47,492 nucleotides of DNA from DATJXG01 sp035500455 (GTDB lineage Bacteria > Acidobacteriota > Terriglobia > Terriglobales > Acidobacteriaceae). The notes beneath the pieces are model-generated. The model worked only from the letters and a program-made list of their open reading frames with translations. It was not told where the DNA came from and did no database searches. Every line of letters starts with the position of its first letter. The first letter of the stretch is position 1. This document shows positions 1 to 8,529 of this stretch, piece after piece. The position numbers and the translations under genes are program-made. The stretch is taken from NCBI GenBank assembly GCA_035500455.1, contig DATJXG010000190.1, positions 1 through 47,492 on the forward strand, read 5' to 3'.

Positions 1-1
1 T

Positions 2-517
2 GCCGCCTTCAAAGCCGGTCTGGTAATTGCCATCCTGGCCGGCATACTCTCCTGCCTGCCCAATGTGGGCGTGGCTTTTGGTGGCGCCGTTACTGGCGCG
101 GCCGAGTCGCTGGGAGTTTCGCCGGCGTCCGCGGGAAACACTGTGTGGGCGCTGCTGTTCACTCTGGGTTTCGTGGTGAACTTCGCTTACTGCCTGTATC
201 TCATGATCAGCCGCCATTCACTTCGTCAATTCTGGAATGGCGAAACGCCGCGCAATCTCGGCCTGGCCGCGCTGATGGCGTTGATGTGGATCGGAAGTTT
301 TTATCTCTATGGAGCGGGCGCAGCCAAGCTCGGGCATTGGGGCGTGGTTGTGGGCTGGCCGCTGTTTATTTCGCTCTCCATCGTCGTCGGCAACCTCTGG
401 GGACTGTGGCGCGGGGAATGGCACGGCGCGCCGGCCTCTGCGCGCCGCCTGCTGAATCTGGGGCTGGTCGTTCTCATTGTGGCGGTGATCACAGTGGCTT
501 TGAGCAATGCCATCTGA
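2..517 (+). CDS. rhaT: L-rhamnose/proton symporter RhaT, 3' part
   Basis: The reading frame is open from the window edge and ends at TGA 515-517, so only about the last 171 residues are present of a family usually near 340. The visible part is almost wholly hydrophobic, with about five membrane segments, and resembles the C-terminal half of the RhaT family of inner-membrane L-rhamnose:H+ symporters (drug/metabolite transporter fold). It has the Gly-rich segment around VGVAFGGAVTGAAE and a late helix beginning WGVVVGWPLF. Internal GTG 65 is in frame but is not a real start, because homology continues upstream of it. The rhamnose-catabolic neighbours, if any, lie off the left edge. Some RhaT-family members may carry other 6-deoxysugars, which would fit the fucose genes further right, so the substrate is known only by family. 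Confidence 0.85.
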   Translation, partial: AAFKAGLVIAILAGILSCLPNVGVAFGGAVTGAAESLGVSPASAGNTVWALLFTLGFVVNFAYCLYLMISRHSLRQFWNGETPRNLGLAALMALMWIGSFYLYGAGAAKLGHWGVVVGWPLFISLSIVVGNLWGLWRGEWHGAPASARRLLNLGLVVLIVAVITVALSNAI

Positions 518-596
518 TGCCTGGTGTGCGATGTGAATCCAGGCCGTAGAATGAGAGAAGGATTGCTCCTGGGAAGGCTCGCTCCCCGAGAAAACG

Positions 597-1910
597 ATGA
601 CTCGGACTTCCACATTCCTACTCAGCCCGCAGCCACGGGCGCGCTGGATGCGCTTTGACACCGCCCAGCTTCTGAAGCGTTTTTTCTTTTGTGAGCGCTC
701 GCTGCTGGTGAGCCAGGCTGCGTGGATCCCTGCCATTGCTCCGCTGGAAGTCAAAACCGGCCTGGCGCGCTTCATCTGGCAGAGCGCCGAGACTGCCCAC
801 GCCTTGCGCGAGCGCGTCTTCGAGCTTCGTTTTCCCAGCCGCCTGCTGGAAGAAGAAGGCGCAGATCACGCCCTGATCGAGCTATTCGCCGCCGTCAGGA
901 ATTCCCCTTCGGTCCCGGCCTTCCTGCTGAGCGTGGGCAAAGTCTTCCTGCCCGCGCTGCGCGATGCCTATCACGACTACCTCGAAGCTTCCGATTCCAT
1001 CGCCGATGGCCCTACCCACCGCTTTCTCTCGCTGGCTGTTTCCGACAAGACCGAGCAGATTCAGGCGTTCGAGCAGTGGGCGGAGTCGGCGGTTTCCGAG
1101 AATCCGCAGCTCCGCGAGGCGGCGCATGCGTGGACAGACTCGGTGGCAAACCGGCTCCAGGAAATCGGCGGAGTTGGAGTTGGCCCGTCGTCGTCGGCCG
1201 CGGCCGCAGGTCCCTTACCGGGAGCGCGGGCCTACGCAACTCCCGCACATCCCGCGAGGGACGCGCGTTTCTGGCCCTGCCGCTTCTACTGGCCTGATGT
1301 TGTGGATTCGAGCTATCCCTACGGCGAAGGCATGCAGCTGCAACTGCGCTCGGCCATCAGCCACGTAAACGAAGTCTGGGCGGTGGAAGCCGGCGGCGTG
1401 ATTCTCAGTTCCTTTGCGGACGTTCTCCCCTGGGAATGGATTCACGACTCCGCCCGCTGGACTTACGACGAGTCCCGCCATTGCCGCATGGGCTACGAGC
1501 GCCTCATGGCTTGGGGACTCGATCCGGCGGAGATTCCTCTGGGTACGTACATCTACGAGAGCGCGGCAGGGCAGGACCCGATCTACCTGCTGGGCATGCT
1601 TTATTTCTTCGAGACCAAGAACATCCGCCACAAACCCGCGCGCGCGCAAATGTTCCATAGCTACGGCGATTCTCTCAGCGAGCACGATATGGATTTTGAC
1701 TGGGCCGACGAAACCCTGCACGCCGGTTACGGCAAACACTGGCTCAAAGAACTGCTCCGAGTGCGTGGCGAGGATCCCGCCGCCTACGACGAGGTCCGGG
1801 AACGCTGCGGGAAGTTGGTGAGCGACTACGTTGCGACCGCGACAGCGAAAGAGATCGCCGACTTGAAAGCCGTGGCCGGCGCGCTGATCGCAAAAGCCCA
1901 AGGAGGCTAG
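597..1910 (+). CDS. ferritin-like di-iron protein (DUF455-like)
   Basis: The 437-residue protein has no signal peptide. Its C-terminal half shows the ligand order of a four-helix ferritin-like di-iron site: Glu in HVNEVWAVEAG, ExxH in YDESRHCRM, Glu in LYFFETKN and a second ExxH in ADETLHAGYG. The N-terminal 180 residues are helical and unassigned, and an Ala/Pro/Gly-rich stretch (about residues 196-222) links the two parts. The fold call rests on this E/ExxH/E/ExxH spacing and on overall resemblance to DUF455-type proteins; no substrate can be read from the sequence. ATG 597 is the first start after the RhaT stop, about 80 bp away, with no strong ribosome-binding site. The protein could be an oxygenase or oxidase; rhamnose-related function is not implied by adjacency alone. 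Confidence 0.7.
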   Translation: MTRTSTFLLSPQPRARWMRFDTAQLLKRFFFCERSLLVSQAAWIPAIAPLEVKTGLARFIWQSAETAHALRERVFELRFPSRLLEEEGADHALIELFAAVRNSPSVPAFLLSVGKVFLPALRDAYHDYLEASDSIADGPTHRFLSLAVSDKTEQIQAFEQWAESAVSENPQLREAAHAWTDSVANRLQEIGGVGVGPSSSAAAAGPLPGARAYATPAHPARDARFWPCRFYWPDVVDSSYPYGEGMQLQLRSAISHVNEVWAVEAGGVILSSFADVLPWEWIHDSARWTYDESRHCRMGYERLMAWGLDPAEIPLGTYIYESAAGQDPIYLLGMLYFFETKNIRHKPARAQMFHSYGDSLSEHDMDFDWADETLHAGYGKHWLKELLRVRGEDPAAYDEVRERCGKLVSDYVATATAKEIADLKAVAGALIAKAQGG

Positions 1911-1914
1911 CGTC

Positions 1915-1937
1915 GTTCGTGGGCTGCGCTCACGAAC
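1915..1937. repeat. hairpin after the ferritin-like gene
   Basis: GTTCGTG (1915-1921) pairs with CACGAAC (1931-1937) around a 9-nt loop, directly after the stop codon. There is no T-tract, so it is at best a factor-dependent terminator or an mRNA 3'-end stabiliser. Confidence 0.4.
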
Positions 1938-1954
1938 CCGCGCCGGATCGCTTC

Positions 1955-1960
1955 TATAAT
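1955..1960 (+). promoter_or_regulatory. candidate -10 box for the TPR gene
   Basis: A perfect TATAAT lies 32 bp before ATG 1993 in an otherwise GC-rich gap. No convincing -35 hexamer is found 16-18 bp upstream, so only the -10 element is proposed. Confidence 0.35.
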
Positions 1961-1992
1961 AGAGAGTACGGCTGCGTGACGTGCACCCTTCC

Positions 1993-3255
1993 ATGAGATT
2001 ACGGTCTCGAGTGTGGCAGGCGATGAGTATCGTCGCGCTGGCCATGTCCTGCATACTTCAAGCCGCAGCGCAAACGGCTCCAGCCGCGGGAGATTCTCTG
2101 GAAGCCCACCTGGGCAGGGGTTACGACGCGCTCAAGCAGGACCGCTACGAAGCCGCCGCCGGTGAATTCCGCGCAGCCCTGGCTATCGATCCAACACTGG
2201 TCCTGCGGGCAAGGTTTCCGCTAGCCGTGGCGCTGTTTGAAATGCACAACAACGCTGAAGCCCGCCGTGAATTCGAGGCGGTGCGGGCGCAGGTGGGAGA
2301 CCATCCCAACATCACCTACTATCTGGGCCGCCTGGATCTTGAAGACAACAATTTTCCCAGCGCCATCCGCAACTTCACCAAAGCCGCAGCCAAGCCGCCG
2401 TTTCCCGATACGGCCTACTACCTCGGCTTCGCATACTTCAAGCAGGGCGATCTGGCTTCCGCGGAGAAATGGCTCAAGCAGGCGCAGGAAGCCACGCCTC
2501 AGGACGCTCGCGTGCCTTATCAGTTGGGGCTGGTCTATCACAAACTGGGCCGGGAAGCAGAGGCGAAAAAGGCCATCGCGCTTTCGAGCGAATTGCGCCA
2601 GCGCGACAATCACGAGAGCGCCCTGCGGCAGGAATGTTCGCAAAAGTTGCAGCAGGGAAGCCGCGAGGAAGCGCACGCCATCTGCGATCAACTCTACGAT
2701 CCAGACAACGCCGACAAGCTCACCGAACTCGGCACGCTCTACGGCCAATACGGCGACGCTGAAGCGGCGCTAAAGCCTCTGCGCCGGGCCGCCGAACTGG
2801 CGCCGCAGTCGCCGCAAACGCAATACAACCTGTCCATGGCCTATTACCAACTGGGGCAGTTCGAGCAAGCCCGCGCTCCGCTCAGCAACGCGCTCAAGCG
2901 CTGGCCCGATCTGTTTCAGCTAAACGCTCTTTACGGCGCCGTGTTGGCGAAGCTTGGTGAGGATGCGGCTGCCTACCAGGCATTGCGGCACGCCCACGAA
3001 CTGAATTCGCAGGATACGGGAACGGCAGAGATGCTGTACGCTCTAACCCGCGGCCTGGGGCAGAAGAGCCAGCAGGCAAAGCAATTCGAAGAGGCCCGGC
3101 GGTACTTCGCGGAGGCCGCAAAGCTGCATCCCGAAGATCCGGAACCGCACCGCCATCTGGCGGAAATCTACAATGCCATGGGCCATGCGCCCGAGGCGAA
3201 TGCCGAGCAACAGGAAGCAGACCGCCTGGCGAAGAACTTCGTGAAACCCCAATAG
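1993..3255 (+). CDS. secreted tetratricopeptide-repeat protein
   Basis: The protein has 420 residues from ATG 1993; an in-frame GTG at 1981 adds four residues. The N-terminus (MRLRSRVWQAMSIVALAM, then a small-residue region ending AAA) is a Sec signal peptide with cleavage near ILQAAAQ. The rest is built of TPR helices of about 34 residues, for example ALKQDRYEAAAGEFRAAL, YFKQGDLASAEKWLKQAQ and the last unit FEEARRYFAEAAKLHPEDPE. Two cysteines (EALRQECS region and HAICDQL) sit in the middle repeats. Such proteins act as periplasmic protein-binding scaffolds; the partner is unknown. The gene is 25 bp upstream of deoB and on the same strand, so co-transcription is likely but a shared function is not evident. 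Confidence 0.85.
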   Translation: MRLRSRVWQAMSIVALAMSCILQAAAQTAPAAGDSLEAHLGRGYDALKQDRYEAAAGEFRAALAIDPTLVLRARFPLAVALFEMHNNAEARREFEAVRAQVGDHPNITYYLGRLDLEDNNFPSAIRNFTKAAAKPPFPDTAYYLGFAYFKQGDLASAEKWLKQAQEATPQDARVPYQLGLVYHKLGREAEAKKAIALSSELRQRDNHESALRQECSQKLQQGSREEAHAICDQLYDPDNADKLTELGTLYGQYGDAEAALKPLRRAAELAPQSPQTQYNLSMAYYQLGQFEQARAPLSNALKRWPDLFQLNALYGAVLAKLGEDAAAYQALRHAHELNSQDTGTAEMLYALTRGLGQKSQQAKQFEEARRYFAEAAKLHPEDPEPHRHLAEIYNAMGHAPEANAEQQEADRLAKNFVKPQ

Positions 3256-3280
3256 ACATAGGACAGACTTAGAATTCATC

Positions 3281-4468
3281 GTGGCTCCGAGCCCACATTT
3301 CGAGCGCATCATCTGGATCGTGCTGGATAGCGTCGGCATCGGCGAACTCCCCGACGCCGCCGACTACGGCGACGTTGGCCGCGACACGCTCGGCCACATC
3401 GCCCGTTCCCGCCCACTAAAGATTCCCACGCTCACCGGCATGGGCCTGGGAAACATCAAGCCACTCGACCACGTACCGCCTGTGACCGCGCCGGCGGCGA
3501 GTTACGGCAAGGGGGCAACCGTTTCTCCCGGCAAAGACACCACCACCGGCCACTGGGAGATGGCCGGTGTCTGGCTGGAGCAGGCGTTTCCGGTTTATCC
3601 GCAGGGTTTTCCCAAAGCGCTGATCGAAGAGTTCGAGCGGCAGATTGGCCGCCGCACGCTGGGCAACAAGCCCGCTTCCGGAACCGAAATCATCAAGGAG
3701 CTTGGCGAAGAGCACCTGCGCAGCGGCTTTCCCATCGTTTACACCTCCGGCGACAGCGTGTTTCAAATTGCCGCCCATGAAGAAGTAATTCCGCTAGCCG
3801 AACTGTATCGCATGTGTGAGATCGCCCGAAAGCTGCTTGACGGCCCCAACCGCGTAGGCCGCGTGATTGCGCGTCCGTTTCGAGGCGAGGCGGGAAATTT
3901 CCGCCGCACCGAAAACCGGCACGACTATGCGGTCGAGCCTCCGCGGCCCATGCTGCTCGATGTGCTGTCAGAACGGCAGGTGCCGGTCTTTGGAATCGGA
4001 AAGATTCACGACATCTACAACGGCCGAGGTGTGGACAAATTCGTCACTACAAAAAGCAACGCTGATGGCATGGCCAAGCTCACCGACTCCCTATCCCGCC
4101 AGGCAAACGGCCTGATCTTCGCCAACCTGGTGGACTTCGACATGCTGTACGGCCACCGCAAAGACGTCGAAGGCTTCGCCCGCTCGCTGGAGGAATTCGA
4201 CGCGCTGCTTGATCCCATGCTGCGCCTGCTGCGTCCGAGCGATCTGCTCATGATCACCGCCGATCACGGCTGCGACCCCGATCCGGTAAATCCCACGACC
4301 GATCATTCGCGGGAATACGTGCCCATCCTGGCGTACACGCCAGCCGCAGCCCGCGGAGTGGACCTCGGAGTCCGCAACACTCTGGCCGACATGGGCCAAA
4401 CTATCGCTGAGAACTTCGGGGGGACCATTCCTCGCGGCAGCAGTTTCCTGAACGCTCTCTTCAGCTAG
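3281..4468 (+). CDS. deoB: phosphopentomutase DeoB
   Basis: DeoB interconverts ribose- or deoxyribose-1-phosphate and the 5-phosphate in nucleoside catabolism; it is a cytosolic Mn-dependent enzyme of the alkaline phosphatase superfamily. The 395-residue length is typical. Visible signatures are IVLDSVGIGELPDA with metal ligand D16, the active-site threonine in KDTTTGHWE (T87), and the C-terminal metal motifs TADHGCDPD and TDHSREYVP. The start is GTG 3281, just before the conserved FERIIWIVLDSVGIG strand. Its position 350 bp before a pyrimidine-base degradation operon suggests combined nucleoside salvage and breakdown: phosphorylase products would be split into pentose phosphate (DeoB) and base (the operon). 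No nucleoside phosphorylase is seen here. Confidence 0.97.
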   Translation: MAPSPHFERIIWIVLDSVGIGELPDAADYGDVGRDTLGHIARSRPLKIPTLTGMGLGNIKPLDHVPPVTAPAASYGKGATVSPGKDTTTGHWEMAGVWLEQAFPVYPQGFPKALIEEFERQIGRRTLGNKPASGTEIIKELGEEHLRSGFPIVYTSGDSVFQIAAHEEVIPLAELYRMCEIARKLLDGPNRVGRVIARPFRGEAGNFRRTENRHDYAVEPPRPMLLDVLSERQVPVFGIGKIHDIYNGRGVDKFVTTKSNADGMAKLTDSLSRQANGLIFANLVDFDMLYGHRKDVEGFARSLEEFDALLDPMLRLLRPSDLLMITADHGCDPDPVNPTTDHSREYVPILAYTPAAARGVDLGVRNTLADMGQTIAENFGGTIPRGSSFLNALFS

Positions 4469-4538
4469 AGAATCTCATCGCACTTTATCCAGTGCTACCG
4501 CTTCCGTGCCTCGCGCACTTTCACCCTACCCATTGCCT

Positions 4539-4636
4539 GTCATCCCGAGCGAAGCGAGGGATCCAGGTTCTTGCCGCCGCCTGCACTGGTTCAACCACAA
4601 GCAGAAACCCAGATCCCTCGCTACGCTCGGGATGAC
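4539..4636. repeat. inverted intergenic repeat, GTCATCCCGAGCG family
   Basis: A 25-bp arm at 4539-4563 (starting GTCATCCCGAGCG) is repeated in inverse at 4612-4636 with one central mismatch, separated by 48 bp. A single arm of the same sequence recurs at 25874-25898. This looks like a REP-type palindromic element rather than a gene. The remaining DNA between deoB and the next gene (4469-4819) shows no supportable ORF; a TA-rich patch at 4741-4750 might be part of the operon promoter. Confidence 0.8.
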
Positions 4637-4819
4637 AATCGCTCATTGGGGATGGCAAGTGTGCTTCGTCCCTGATTGCTTCGTCCGATACTCTGACCTC
4701 TACGCGCCCCTTCGCGGCGATGTGCCTTTCACCGATTCGATAGTATATTTAAGGCACGTGGGCTGCCCGCGCCGGCAGTCGTATTACCAGCATTCCTGCA
4801 AGCAGATTGAAGGAGAACC

Positions 4820-5689
4820 ATGCCTCGCATCGTGCGTTGTTCGCTTATCCAAGCCACCAACTCAGAGTCTCCTGCCAGCCCGCTGGAGAAAATCAAGCAG
4901 TCGATGGTGGAAAAGCACGTTGGCCTGATCCGCCAGGCCGCCAAAGAAGGCGCGCAAATTGTCTGCCTGCAGGAAATTTTCTACGGCCCTTATTTCTGCG
5001 CCGAGCAGTCCATCCGCTGGTATGACTTCACCGAACCCGTGCCCGGCGGTCCGACCCTGCAGTTAATGCAGAAGCTGGCCAAAGAACTGCGCGTAGCGCT
5101 CGTCGTGCCCGTGTACGAGGTGGAGGGCGAAGGAATTTACTACAACACCGCCGCCGTGATCCACAATGACGGCTCTTACCTCGGCAAGTACCGCAAGACC
5201 CATATTCCCCACGTAGCTCCCGGCTTCTGGGAGAAGTTCTACTTTCGTCCGGGAAATCTCGGGTATCCAATTTTTGATCTCGGCTTCGCCAAAATCGGCG
5301 TGTATATCTGTTACGACCGCCACTTCCCGGAAGGGGCGCGGGCTTTGGGGCTGAATGGGGCGGAGATTGTGTTCAATCCCTCGGCGACGGTAGCCGGGTT
5401 GAGCGAATACCTATGGAAGCTGGAGCAGCCGGCCCACGCCGCGGCGAACGGATACTTTATCGCCGCCATCAACCGCGTAGGCACCGAGGCGCCGTGGAAT
5501 ATCGGCGAATTTTATGGTTCCAGCTACTTCTGCGATCCGCGCGGGCAGATTTTTGCGCAGGCGTCGCGTGATAAAGATGAAGTGCTCACCGCGGATATTG
5601 ATCTCGATATGATCGCCCAGGTACGCAAGACCTGGCAGTTTTTCCGCGACCGCCGCCCCGACATGTACGAGGCGCTGGTCCGGCCATAA
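4820..5689 (+). CDS. beta-ureidopropionase (N-carbamoyl-beta-alanine amidohydrolase), nitrilase family
   Basis: A cytosolic carbon-nitrogen hydrolase predicted to convert N-carbamoyl-beta-alanine to beta-alanine, CO2 and ammonia, the last step of reductive uracil breakdown. The 289 residues carry the nitrilase catalytic triad: E52 in CLQEIFYGP, K126 in KYRKTHIPH and C164 in VYICYDRHFPEG. The sequence between these blocks (PGFWEKFYFRPGN, and later RVGTEAPWNIGEFYGSS) resembles beta-ureidopropionases and N-carbamoylputrescine amidases. An AAGGAGA ribosome-binding site lies just before ATG 4820. The four following genes encode the preceding pathway steps and a transporter, which decides the substrate in favour of the pyrimidine route. 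The alternative is an N-carbamoylputrescine amidase, disfavoured by context. Confidence 0.92.
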   Translation: MPRIVRCSLIQATNSESPASPLEKIKQSMVEKHVGLIRQAAKEGAQIVCLQEIFYGPYFCAEQSIRWYDFTEPVPGGPTLQLMQKLAKELRVALVVPVYEVEGEGIYYNTAAVIHNDGSYLGKYRKTHIPHVAPGFWEKFYFRPGNLGYPIFDLGFAKIGVYICYDRHFPEGARALGLNGAEIVFNPSATVAGLSEYLWKLEQPAHAAANGYFIAAINRVGTEAPWNIGEFYGSSYFCDPRGQIFAQASRDKDEVLTADIDLDMIAQVRKTWQFFRDRRPDMYEALVRP

Positions 5690-5698
5690 AGGGTTTTC

Positions 5699-5764
5699 TT
5701 CGCGTCCTTTGCGACCTTTGCGGTTAATTTACGACTCCCAAAGATCGCAAAGATCGCAAAGGAA
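5699..5764. repeat. CTTTGCG-type palindromic intergenic repeat, copy 1
   Basis: The left arm (5699-5727) contains repeated CTTTGCG words and ends CGGTTAA; the right arm (5739-5764) carries the inverse CGCAAAG words. It fills the gap between the amidohydrolase and preT genes. Related copies lie near 26291, 32624 and 39563. Confidence 0.7.
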
Positions 5765-5780
5765 GTTTCAGGAGCATGGG

Positions 5781-7121
5781 GTGTCAGTTTTCAAGGAACA
5801 TCAGGAGAATCCGGAGCTAAGGCGTCGATTCGCGGAGATTCATCCGCCGTTTGCTCCGCAGGAGGCAGTCATCGAGGCCAACCGCTGCCTCTACTGCTTC
5901 GACGCTCCCTGCATGTCCGCCTGCCCCACGCACATTGACGTTCCGCGATTCATCAAAAAAATTGCCCAGGGAAATGTTCGCGGCTCGGCGCTCACCATTC
6001 TCGACGCCAATATTCTCGGAGCCAGTTGTGCCCGCGTCTGCCCGGTGGATGTTTTGTGCGAGGGCGCGTGCGTGTATCACCGCTATAACAAGCAGCCCAT
6101 CGAGATCGGCCGCCTGCAGCGTCACGCCATGGACCACTTCTACGCCAATGGCGCGGAGGTCCCTTCCCGTGGGGCACCCGAAAGAATAGAGAAGATCGCC
6201 TGCATCGGCGCGGGCCCGGCCTCACTGGCCTGCGCGGCGGAGCTTCGCCAGCGCGGGTTTCAGGTGACCATCTTTGAAGGGCGCGCTCTTCCCGGCGGTC
6301 TGAACACCCACGGCGTAGCCGAGTACAAGCTGCGTCCTGCCGATAGCCTCCGCGAAGTAGACATGGTGCGTTCTCTTGGCGTGGAATTCCGCTTCGGCGC
6401 TGCGATCGCCGGTGAGGAGGCGCTGGCGGCTTTGGAAAGGGAATACGACATCATCTTCATTGGCGCAGGGCTGGGCGCCATGCACCGCATGAATATTCCG
6501 GGTGAGCGCCATCCCAGCGTGATTAACGCGCTGACCTTTATCGAAAACTACAAAACTGCCGGGCGGTTCAGCGTGGGCCGCAGCGTGGTGGTCGTGGGCG
6601 CGGGCAACACCGCCATCGACGCCGCCCGCGCCGCGGTGCGCCTGGGCGCGCAGGATGTACACCTGCTCTACCGCCGCGGCGAGAAGCAGATGTCGGCGTT
6701 CGCCTTCGAATATGAACACGCCAAGCGGGAGGGCATCCACTTCCACTGGTGGACGCAACCGGTGGCCATTCACGTCTCCCGCACACGCAGCGGGCTGGAG
6801 AGTATCGAGTGCGTGCGCATGGAGTCAGACGCTGAAGGCGTCGCCAGCGCGCTCGCGGGCTCGGAATTCCAGATCGCCTGCGACATGGTGATTCCTGCGA
6901 TTGGCCAATCGGCTTTGCTGGAATTTCTGCAGGCTTGCCGCGGATTGCGCCTCGACCAGGGTCGCGTAGTTATCGATCGTGAAACCGGCCAGACCTCGAA
7001 TCCGCGTTATTACGCCGGCGGGGATTGCGTGAACGGCGGCCGCGAAGTAGTCGATGCTGTGGCGGACGGCAAGCGCGCCGCCATCGGTATCGCCCGCGCC
7101 CTGGAGGCGGCCCATGCCTGA
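5781..7121 (+). CDS. preT: dihydropyrimidine dehydrogenase subunit PreT (NAD-linked flavoprotein)
   Basis: The 446-residue electron-input subunit of the PreTA dihydropyrimidine dehydrogenase, resembling the glutamate synthase small subunit. The N-terminus carries two cysteine clusters for Fe-S binding: C36, C39, C44, C48 (RCLYCFDAPCMSACPTHID) and C83, C87, C93, C97 (CARVCPVDVLCEGAC). Two Rossmann motifs follow: IGAGPASLACAAEL for FAD near residue 142 and VVVGAGNTAIDAAR for NAD(P)H. The end has the conserved YYAGGDCVNGGREVV flavin motif. I chose GTG 5781 because AGGAG at 5770-5774 sits 6 bp before it; the frame extends to an unsupported TTG at 5709 within a repeat. Its end overlaps the preA start by 8 bp, implying coupled translation of the two subunits. 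Confidence 0.95.
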   Translation: MSVFKEHQENPELRRRFAEIHPPFAPQEAVIEANRCLYCFDAPCMSACPTHIDVPRFIKKIAQGNVRGSALTILDANILGASCARVCPVDVLCEGACVYHRYNKQPIEIGRLQRHAMDHFYANGAEVPSRGAPERIEKIACIGAGPASLACAAELRQRGFQVTIFEGRALPGGLNTHGVAEYKLRPADSLREVDMVRSLGVEFRFGAAIAGEEALAALEREYDIIFIGAGLGAMHRMNIPGERHPSVINALTFIENYKTAGRFSVGRSVVVVGAGNTAIDAARAAVRLGAQDVHLLYRRGEKQMSAFAFEYEHAKREGIHFHWWTQPVAIHVSRTRSGLESIECVRMESDAEGVASALAGSEFQIACDMVIPAIGQSALLEFLQACRGLRLDQGRVVIDRETGQTSNPRYYAGGDCVNGGREVVDAVADGKRAAIGIARALEAAHA

Positions 7122-8529
7122 AACAAACATTTCTCCGGACCTTTCTGTTCGCTTTGCCGGCAAGATCTCTTCGCCGAATCCGTTCTGGCTGGCCTCCGCG
7201 CCCCCTACTAACTGCGGCGAACAGGTGATGCGCGCCTTTGACGCGGGCTGGGGCGGCGCGGTGTGGAAGACCATTGGCGAGCCCATCGTCAACGTCTCCT
7301 CGCGCTACTCCTCGGTGGACTGGAATGGGCAGCGGATGATGGGCCTGAACAACATCGAACTGATCACTGACCGGCCGCTGGATGTGAACCTGCGCGAGAT
7401 TCGCGAAGTCAAGAAGCGTTATCCCAAGAATGCGGTGATCGCTTCGCTGATGGTCGAGTCCAAGCGCGAAGCCTGGCACACCATCGTTCAGCAGGTGGAA
7501 GACGCCGGCGCGGACGGCCTCGAACTAAATTTCGGTTGCCCGCACGGCATGAGCGAACGCGGCATGGGCAGCGCGGTTGGCCAGGTGCCCGAGTACACCG
7601 AACTGATCACTACATGGGTGAAAGAGAAAGCGCAGACGCCGGTGCTGGTAAAGCTTACACCCAACATTACTGACATCCGCACCATCGCTCGCGCCGCCAA
7701 ACGTGGCGGAGCTGACGGGCTTTCAGCGATCAATACGATCAACTCCATCACCGGCATCGATCTCGACACTTTCATCCCCCGCCCTAACGTGGACGGCAAA
7801 TCTTCCCACGGCGGCTATTGCGGCCCGGCGGTGAAGCCGATCGCGCTGCACATGGCGCAACAGATTCAAGCCGATGCGGATTCGGCGCTGCCGCTCTCGG
7901 GCATAGGAGGAATTTCTGACTGGCGCGACGCCGCCGAATTTCTGTTGCTGGGCTGCAGCAGCGTGCAGGTGTGCACTGCGGTGATGCATTACGGCTATCG
8001 CATCGTGGAAGACATGGCCGATGGCCTGGCCAACTGGATGCGTGATAAAGGCTTCTCCCGCATCGAGGACTTTCGTGGCCTGACTACGCCGCGCGTGCAG
8101 GAGTGGAAGCAGCTCAACCTTAACTATAAGATTATCGCCCGCATTCATGAAGAGAAGTGCATCGGCTGCGCCCTCTGCTACACCGCCTGCTGGGACGGCG
8201 CGCACCAGTGCATCCACATGGACCGGGTAAGCGGCGCCGTAAACGGCCACGAAACCCCTGCCATGCATGAGCAGCACAGCAAACAGCAGATCTCGATGAC
8301 GCCCATTCCTAAGCTCGACCACGCGCACGCCGGCAACGGCCATGGACCTTACGCCACGCCTCTGGCTCGCATCCCGCGCGTGGATGAAGAAGAATGCGTC
8401 GGCTGTAATCTCTGTTCGCTGGTGTGTCCGGTGGAAGGCTGCATCAGCATGGAGCGAGTCGATAATCTCCCGCCACAGTCCTGGGAGGAACGCACCGCGG
8501 GCGCGTCCTGTGAGAAAAAGGTGAACTGA
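7114..8529 (+). CDS. preA: NAD-dependent dihydropyrimidine dehydrogenase subunit PreA
   Basis: The catalytic FMN and 4Fe-4S subunit, reducing uracil and thymine to the 5,6-dihydro forms with PreT. The TIM-barrel part shows family motifs: ASAPPTNCGEQ, ELNFGCPHGMSERGMG (residues 137-152), VKLTPNITDI, SAINTINSITGIDLD, SGIGGISDWRDAAEFLLLG and YGYRIVEDMADGL. The C-terminal ferredoxin domain has C349, C352, C355, C359 and C428, C431, C434, C438. Between these clusters, residues about 373-421 form an extra His-rich segment; with it the protein is 471 residues against about 411 in E. coli. ATG 7114 overlaps the preT stop, and its own TGA overlaps the ATG of the next gene by one base. Confidence 0.96.
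   Translation: MPETNISPDLSVRFAGKISSPNPFWLASAPPTNCGEQVMRAFDAGWGGAVWKTIGEPIVNVSSRYSSVDWNGQRMMGLNNIELITDRPLDVNLREIREVKKRYPKNAVIASLMVESKREAWHTIVQQVEDAGADGLELNFGCPHGMSERGMGSAVGQVPEYTELITTWVKEKAQTPVLVKLTPNITDIRTIARAAKRGGADGLSAINTINSITGIDLDTFIPRPNVDGKSSHGGYCGPAVKPIALHMAQQIQADADSALPLSGIGGISDWRDAAEFLLLGCSSVQVCTAVMHYGYRIVEDMADGLANWMRDKGFSRIEDFRGLTTPRVQEWKQLNLNYKIIARIHEEKCIGCALCYTACWDGAHQCIHMDRVSGAVNGHETPAMHEQHSKQQISMTPIPKLDHAHAGNGHGPYATPLARIPRVDEEECVGCNLCSLVCPVEGCISMERVDNLPPQSWEERTAGASCEKKVN

Noticed and set aside
4506..4928. Frame beginning in the gap after deoB
   Set aside because: It runs through the inverted repeat at 4539-4636 and into the beta-ureidopropionase gene in another frame; no codon or homology support.
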